DNA from: Malus domestica
Lineage: Eukaryota > Streptophyta > Magnoliopsida > Rosales > Rosaceae
Reading direction: 5' to 3'
Assembly (NCBI RefSeq): GCF_042453785.1
Contig: NC_091664.1
Coordinates: forward strand, 4,452,501 to 4,516,500
Length of the DNA stretch: 64,000 bases
This document shows positions 57,481 to 64,000 of this stretch, in pieces. The first letter of the stretch is position 1. Every line of letters begins with the position of its first letter. The position numbers and the translations under genes are program-made. The notes below the pieces were generated by a model that was not told the DNA's origin, did no database searches, and worked only from the letters and a program-made list of their open reading frames with translations.

Positions 57481-58010
57481 TGTGGATGTTAGTAGGGCCC
57501 GTCTGGATGTATTGATTTTTTTAGGAAGTTTTAACGAAACGTTCCTGTTCATTTTAATGAAAAATCATACTTTTACACTAAAAAGTCAAACCGGTATTAT
57601 TTACTTTACCCTTTATTTTGTTGTTAAAACTTAAAATTTTCAAACCATTTTCATTAGTTTTTCTATTTTTTTATGGTTTGCTCTCAACTTTTTTCCTTTG
57701 GAGGAAAATTTGGGAAATTGTTTCGATTCTTTTGGATATCGGTACTTTTATATTTTTTTTACTCTATTACCATCAAAACCTTGCACTTTTCGATGCAAGA
57801 GCAACAGTTTCAGTTGAACTTTGTATTTCTTTAAATTTCGCCTTTTTCATCAATAATTTCTTAATTCATTTCTTTCTTCAATCTACCACATCGCAGCTTT
57901 TCTTACAGACATAACTAACAATTTTTGCACATGCTACCTTGTGATGATAGAAGTTATGAAAAAAATAAAATAAAGTAATAATGAAGAGAAACCGATCCAA
58001 TTTTTGAATT
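57481..58010. other. AT-rich spacer with a MITE-like end
   Basis: agggcccgtctggatgtatt at 57492 followed by gaaacgttcctgttcatttt and aatgaaaaatcatacttttacac reads like the end of a dispersed Rosaceae-type MITE, but the partner terminus was not found. No gene is seen. Confidence 0.4.
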
Positions 58011-58084
58011 TTGGTTTACCATAAATTTCAGTTCGGTTTTGTCTTGCATTTTTTGGTTTGGTTACCAAACCGAAATCAGCCCTT

Positions 58085-59740
58085 GTGCCATGCATTAAGA
58101 AACAAATTCGAAAAGATAGTGGAGTGGAAGCTGTGCAAAGCAATGAATATCGAATGTGGATGCAAAGTGCCAATAATGGTTTGCAGTAAAAAACTATTTT
58201 TGTTAATACAACAAAATATTTACATTGAGGAGCGGGGAGAGTTGGAAAAAAAAAAAGTTTACAAATGAAAATTTTGGTAAAAAACAATTCACAGTTACAA
58301 ACTCAATACAATACAATTTATCAACCGCAGAACACCCACATTAACAAGATAACACTCACAAGAACTAGAACCAATGTAACGGCATAACGAGGAAAACACT
58401 TCACTACCCTCTAATGATCTTCAGCAAAAAAAAAACACTATTATGAGTCACCTCACATTGAGCTTCCTCCTTATAGTCCATTCTCATACGCACAAACCAG
58501 AACCAAAATAAAAACCAACCTTAACTCTAAAGAATGGTCGTTGCCCCATGACCTAAGTTTGATCTCTAATTTATAGACAACACAAAGACTCTCCTCTACA
58601 GAGCGAGAGAGCGACCACAACCACAAAGACTCTTCTCGCTAGAGCAAAGAACGATTACAACCGGAGGTAAAGATGATTTGAAGATAGAAGAAACATGTAA
58701 AGAAAAAGAGGAAATAGATCAAGAAGGATCGCCACTGACCTCAATGCCAACTAGGGGTGGGCACTTTAATGTATTTACTAACCTACCGAACACCAACAAT
58801 TCTTAATCCACATGTGTATATATGCATACAATATAGTAGTTATTAATTACCCATGTTTATTTATACTTTATTTTAATAATAAAATTTAAATATTAAGTAA
58901 CACCTAATGTTCTTCAACACTAAAATCACATGATTTAAGCGTAATATGACATAATTTGGATTATTCTTCATTCATACTCACTTCAGGAATAAAAAAACTA
59001 CTCTCAACTCGTGGAACCCGCCTTGGAATGGTTTTGGTGGGTTGATTTACCCATTTTCTTAGGAGAAAATAGGTTTTAGTAATTCAAACCGAACCTATTG
59101 GTTAAAGTCCAACCCGACCAACCCACCCTATGCTCACTCGTAATGCTAATGACCAGGGTCGATGGCTAAGGGTTTTTCTTTCTTTCTGTTTTTCTCTTTA
59201 GATAGCGGCTAGCGTTAGAATTCAAGGGTTTGTTAGTATGATTAATCAAGATACTTATGATAATTAAACCATTCTATCTATTGCATGGGCTTCAAACTGA
59301 AAAATGAAAACAAGTGTCATTTAGCAATGCATTAAGAAACAAATTTAATTAAATGTGGAGTGAAAGCATAAGAAGAAAAAGTCACCTAGATTTAAATCTA
59401 TTGCCAAGGTTTCTCGATTTGGTTCCATCCGGATTCTTTTTATGAAAATCATCATATCTTATCATTTCATTGTACTTCGTGCAGTTATAAATCATTTTGA
59501 ATATTTTTATTTAAAATTAAACACAAACAGTACATAACGAAAACTACCGCACAATACTATGAACGGACAAAATGTAAAGATTCCTAGGATCGTCATCCAT
59601 TTTCAAGAAAGAAAAATGAAGACAAGTGTTCTTTTGCCATGCATTAAGAAACAAGTAGAGTGGGAGCTTTGCATGACAAACGAATGTTGATGTGGATGAG
59701 AAAGTTTTTGCTGGATAAGCATTCGAAATGAACCCAAATA
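58085..59740. repeat. three dispersed copies of one repeat
   Basis: The words gccatgcattaagaaacaaattcgaaa..tggagtggaagctgtgcaa..gaatatcgaatgtggatg (58087-58160) recur in part at 59323-59370 (gcaatgcattaagaaacaaa, gtggagtgaaagc) and at 59635-59700 (gccatgcattaagaaacaag, agtgggagctttgcatgac, gaatgttgatgtggatg). Two more blocks are shared: an agattcctaggatcgtc-type block near 59580 with 8410, and a ggggtgggcact start at 58754 that resembles a hAT end without a confirmed partner. Confidence 0.6.
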
Positions 59741-60174
59741 ATAAGAAACTTTTTTTTTTTTTGAGAAAAATTATGTTTTTAAACACAACAAAATACTTGC
59801 GTTAAGGGATGTGGGGTTTGATTAAGTCACGTAATGGGCCAAACATGTATTTGGTATCAAATTTATCTTCAAGGGTTGAACTTAAGATTTTCAATAATTA
59901 CTACTAAACAACGAAGATACATTTCAAAAAAAGGGAAGAAAAAAAAAGGAGTGAGGAATGAAAATTAAAAAAAAACATAAAAAAAGAAGGCACCTAGATG
60001 CGACAATTAAGCCATTTTATCTATTGTTAGGGAGATTTGTGTTGTTTGGCCATGAATAGTTACTCTTTAGGATATTGTTTTTTTTCGGTGGAATCTTTTT
60101 AGGATATTGTACGTCTAGCCAGAGAGGTCCATCTAGCAAGACGTTTTAGATCACATCAGACGGTTTAGGAAAGG

Positions 60175-60395
60175 AAAGGAGGTGGATTGTCTGCCTCCCA
60201 TTTCTTTACTTTTTCTATCCCCTCATGTTTTGTGTGGTCACGGTTAAGCCACGTCAATATTTTATATTCCTATTATTTTTTGTTTTATTATTTTTATAAA
60301 AAAATCAATATAAAATGGTGACGTGACTTAACCGTTACCACACAAACATGAAGAGATAAGAAGAGTATGGAAATAGGAGGACAGACAATCCACCT
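60175..60395. mobile_element. probable MITE, about 215 bp
   Basis: The left arm ggaggtggattgtctgcctccc and the right arm, reversed, gaggtggattgtctgtcctcct, with further pairing of tgtgtggtcacggttaagccacgtca and its reverse near 60322-60344. Flanks share ggaaagga (60170s and 60398-60405), but the duplication is offset by two bases, so boundaries are approximate. Confidence 0.65.
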
Positions 60396-60439
60396 CTGGA
60401 AAGGAAATATATATATACAGGCTATTTATGGAAGGGGAC

Positions 60440-61400
60440 TTTTTTTTTAATGGGGACTAGATGTGGGGTTCACTTTACATCGAATTTCAGCGATCCGAAC
60501 CGTCTAGTTTGTAAGTCTCAATTCATAGATCATCCTTGCAAAAATTCAATTTAATCCAAAATCATTTGCCTATTTGATTATCAAGATAAAATTTCATTGT
60601 TTCTTATATAACAAAGCATTCGTTAATTTTTTTGAACCCAATTAGATGTCTTAAATATTTCTGAATTGGCTTGGTGACGAACCATGATTATCCATTCTTT
60701 TCGGGTTCGGAGAAGGTTAGTTGGGAATTGCACATGTGGGCACGATCAAGCAGATTCATAGCTTATAAAGTATTGAATCTAGGACCTCCCTTTTTGTCTT
60801 TAGAGTTGTTTTTCGCTTTTTCCTACTAGACCACTTGTCATAGTTGGTGCGTAAATATCAAACATGGTCATGCCAAGTTGTGGAGCTTTATATAAAACAT
60901 ATATTATTGACTTTTGATGCACATATTAGCAAAACGTTTAGAAGTCTACTTATGATTTTAAATTGCATTAGCAAGTTGTGTATATTAACAAAAATAAAAT
61001 AAAATCAGTCCCTTTATCATACGATCATTATCACCTTATTTGTAGAATCGTATCAGTGAGATTATGCAACCGATATGCTGTATAAACTTGCCTGGAATAC
61101 GATACTTGTACTTGTATAAAGATCACACTCATGTAAAACTCGATTGCCAAGAAATCAGAGAAATTCTAGACACTCTAATTTTCAAGCGGATTATACATGG
61201 GACGTCATATGCCACGGTAATAATAAATCTGTTCTATGTAAGTTGTTCTTGTGCTTGAGTGTAAAACCAATTCAAACTGGAAGGCATCCATTCCCATAGT
61301 GGCTATATGTTGTTTGACCATTCAATAAGAACATCCTCTTGAGAAAATCAAAGCTACATATTTTCAAATAACATTAAATATTTTGTTTGTTCTACGACGT
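60440..61400. other. AT-rich spacer without recognised feature
   Basis: No open frame with support and no terminal repeats found. Confidence 0.4.
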
Positions 61401-61403
61401 TAA

Positions 61404-61698
61404 GGTATCGTTTGGTATGCAGACGGGACGAGATGGAATGGAATGGGACAAGACAAGACGGAAAGGAGAGGGAGCAAAGATGCCCTCGGATGGAAACAAG
61501 GAGGAAGAAGAAGGTGACGGAGAGGTTATAATTGTGTTCCACGGATGTGGAACGAGTCGTTCCAGAGGGATGAGGCGGAACGAAAATTCACCCAAAACTC
61601 GTCTCATGGAACAGCTCGTTCCACCTGTTTGAGGCGCAAGAAACGTGGGACAAAACGCCTCGTCCCACTCCGTTCCATCCCACATACCAAACGGTACC
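61404..61698. mobile_element. PIF/Harbinger-like MITE, 295 bp
   Basis: Termini GGTATCGTTTGGTATGCAGA and, reversed, GGTACCGTTTGGTATGTGGG, then ngaygggaygg(a/c)a(t/c)gg on both sides. TAA flanks both ends (61401-61403 and 61699-61701). The interior is GC-richer than its surroundings, with palindromic gaacgagtcgttcc and gaacagctcgttcc words. Confidence 0.8.
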
Positions 61699-61749
61699 TA
61701 ACGGCACAAAGTCTCCGCTTTGTTAGATCACATCTCATGGAGGATAGGT

Positions 61750-62255
61750 ATTGAAAATTATGTGCGAGAGTCTCTGCATGCGGAGGACCGTTGGGAGGAT
61801 TGCTGGCATCAAAGGCCTATTTCAACATTAGATGCCAATTGCCGGCGTTGAAGACCAGTTTCCGGCATACCGGGAGGGTTGGCTCCGTCAGGGGAGGGCA
61901 AGCTGTAAATTTTTTTATATAAAAAATATTTGAACAACGTTTCACAAAACAATTTACACACAAGATTGTCCAAATTTATAAACCAAACTGGATGAAGATC
62001 GACATACATTAACATGTGGCCTCAAATTACACAACATAATACTGTCTTGTGAAAGAAAACTCCCTTTTCCACCAACACGTCCCTCACCGCTCATTTCTTA
62101 CATTTGAACATGAAAGGTAGCGAGCTTCGATACAAAACTTAATATTGATTTAATTGATGCTAAAGAATGAACAAATACCCGACTTTTCACGAGGAACATA
62201 AAGATAATAAGGGACAATGTACTACAGTTACATACAGAAATACGATACGTCTAGT
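61750..62255. other. 3' flank of the EFR3-like gene
   Basis: Probable 3'UTR and terminator region of the minus-strand gene ending at 62260, plus AT-rich spacer. No separate gene is seen. Confidence 0.4.
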
Positions 62256-62259
62256 GACA

Positions 62260-63944
62260 TTAGCATCCGGCAGCTTTCAAGAATTTGTCATAGGGACTTG
62301 AAGGCGGTAGTTTGAAAGAATGCTGTCCATACTCACGCGAGCAGAGGAGAAGTTGATTTTGTACTCGAATTTGATCATTGTTTGTCAACTTTAGATCCCC
62401 TTCTGAAAATTCCGTCGCCTGAAAGAAACCCAAAGAGTCACAACAAACCAAAACAGAAGAAAGGAGAGCACAACATACCGAACAAAACAAACCAGACCCA
62501 GAGAAAGAACAATTCAAAAGTGTGTTAGTTCCCGTCTATCATTCAGCTGTATTCTATTACACATTTGCATATCTATCGACTGTAGACCACCGTATATATC
62601 ACTGTCCAATTTAAGGCACATTATTATTATAGTTCCAATAAGGACATGAGTTACTCCTTGCCATGTGATACGAGTACAAGTCACATTCAGATAGGGAAAA
62701 GTCACTTTGAAACCGAGCCATTATTTTTACACATCAAAATCTGTGATGCTGAAATCATAACCTCAGTAGAAGTCAGCTTGAGGGAACGTCTAAGTATCAT
62801 GGCTGTCATATTGCTGTTATCGTCATCACCACAGTCATCAATGCAATAATTAACTCTTTTAAACCTCATGAGGAATATTCGTAATAATTTTCTTTTTTAG
62901 AGGAAAGGAGAATATATGGAGTTAGATCTGAAATATATTAGCTGGTTAATAAGTTCAGTAACAAATTAAAATCATAATGACATATTTACTAACCGTGGTT
63001 GATAACGTGTGGCATGTATTTTCACTTTCACTGGAGAGGACTATCGCCATGGTGTCTGCTTGCTTGAAACTATGAAGAACTGCCATCTTCTGTTGTTTAC
63101 CTGTTACAAGGGCTTCACATTGACTCTTCATTTGGTCATAAGGTATCGGTGTTGTGGAAACTGGGTTGCTTGCAACTTCTCGTGCTGTTTCCAGAACCTG
63201 GTAGTCAGACAAGCCAATATTGTTATAGATCGTAAGCGTACCCCTTAGGTGTTTTCCAGCATAAAGATCATGCTGTTAATTCTAGCTAATTTTCAAAACT
63301 TTATCAGGTGAGAATATACTCAATCAGATTTTGGAAAGAGCTGATTTGTTTTGTTGTTCCCTTGTCCCAAACTTCTCCAATTCGTCAGAAAAATTGCACA
63401 GAATGCAATTTGCAATCTGTGTCCATTTTCTCAAACTCTTTCTAACAAAATGAAGAGAGGGGGGGAGGACAACGAAACGACTGCACCAACTTAAAGTCAA
63501 TTATCTTGCTCTTTGCCACTAAACATGCAGCATAGCGAATGGCCTAAACATAAATTTCATAGGTGAAAGATAATAAACAAGAATCTTGTCTTACTGAATC
63601 CAGGAGCTGATTAACGCTTAGAATGTCAAGTGTATTGATGGAGAGTGATGATTTGCGGTCTGACTGACTTCCACTTGGTTCAGGGTAGGCTTCATCATCT
63701 GTCAATGAACCTGGAGGCATCACCTGAGAGAAAACCCCCTCTGTCATGCAACATATTTGAATGCTAGACATGAATATAGAGATACAAACATATGAAACTG
63801 AACCTCATCAAATTCAGGAAAATCTATCTGGGCAAGAGGAGAACATGGTCGTGGTGTCTCCATGAATAGCGGAGCTCCTAAAGGAAATGAATCATCAGGT
63901 GAAAATCCTTGTAAGAGTTCCTTCTTGATGCTAGACAACTCAAC
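62260..63944 (-). CDS. EFR3/SEMI-ROLLED LEAF 2-like protein, last four exons (partial, runs past the right edge)
   Basis: Coding exons seen: 63804-63944, 63595-63723, 62994-63197 and 62260-62418, all phase 0, giving the last 210 residues. Recognisable pieces: PLGAPLFMETPRPCSPL, SINTLDILSVNQLLDSVLET, AREVASNPVSTTPIPYDQMK, SQCEALVTGKQQKM, AIVLSSESEN, and the C-terminus LPPSSPYDKFLKAAGC. These match plant EFR3-of-plant/SRL2 proteins, ARM-repeat scaffolds of about 1000 residues thought to anchor a PI4-kinase complex at the plasma membrane. The N-terminal ARM region lies beyond 64000. An exon junction at 63944 is preceded on the minus strand by a caaag acceptor, so the gene clearly continues. The family call comes from remembered homologs and was not searched. 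Confidence 0.82.
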
Positions 63945-64000
63945 CTTTGAGAGAAGAGAGTTAAAACAAAATGTTAATACAATGAAAAAGCTAGGGCTGC

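Noticed and set aside
58752-59130. Complete hAT element starting ggggtgggca
   Set aside because: A partner terminus ccaacccaccct exists, but no matching 8-bp duplication was found, so only a fragment is noted.

Overview
This is a stretch of plant nuclear genome. All gene models have multiple spliced exons with GT-AG introns, and the spacers are AT-rich and full of MITEs, SINEs and LINE fragments. A Cassandra-type TRIM with 5S-like LTRs, an RTE-type LINE and an abundant LTR-like repeat ORF suggest a woody rosid, most likely Rosaceae of the apple/pear group. The tribe is an inference from memory of repeat families, not a search result. All exon structures were deduced by eye from splice signals and reading-frame continuity.

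Layout. 1-4.3 kb: repeat-derived DNA, namely a promoter-like tandem repeat, a 225-aa coiled-coil repeat ORF, a 5'-truncated RTE LINE (minus strand) and a decayed tRNA-Val copy abutting it. 4.3-11.9 kb: a mosaic of small duplicated pieces, including a NAC-like gene with a shortened NAC domain, an acidic protein gene with a related upstream region, and decayed fragments of the neighbouring ARIADNE gene. 12.0-20.4 kb (minus): a 15-exon ARIADNE RBR ubiquitin ligase whose last zinc finger is lost. 20.7-23.1 kb: three MITEs. 23.2-25.8 kb (plus): farnesyl/geranylgeranyltransferase alpha subunit. 26.8-31.8 kb (minus): endonuclease III (NTH1), 10 exons. 31.9-37.6 kb: MITEs, a broken ribosomal protein P0 copy, two unusual tandem-repeat arrays and a Cassandra TRIM. 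37.7-49.3 kb (plus): a 742-aa protein that I do not recognise, with a C-terminal dsRNA-binding-like domain. 50.0-57.2 kb (minus): an AAA-ATPase/bromodomain protein (BRAT1/At1g05910 type). 57.2-62.2 kb: gene-free, repeat-bearing. 62.3-64.0 kb (minus): the last four exons of an EFR3/SEMI-ROLLED LEAF 2-like gene that runs off the right edge.

The genes are ordinary single-copy housekeeping loci acting in different pathways: protein ubiquitylation, prenylation, base-excision repair, chromatin, and a plasma-membrane scaffold. They do not form a cluster with a common job. The unusual content is in how repeats interact with them: MITEs immediately upstream of ARI, FTA and NTH1, a TRIM just upstream of the dsRBD-like gene, two oppositely oriented SINEs in ARI introns, and a tandem duplication that copies a 5' splice site in BRAT1.
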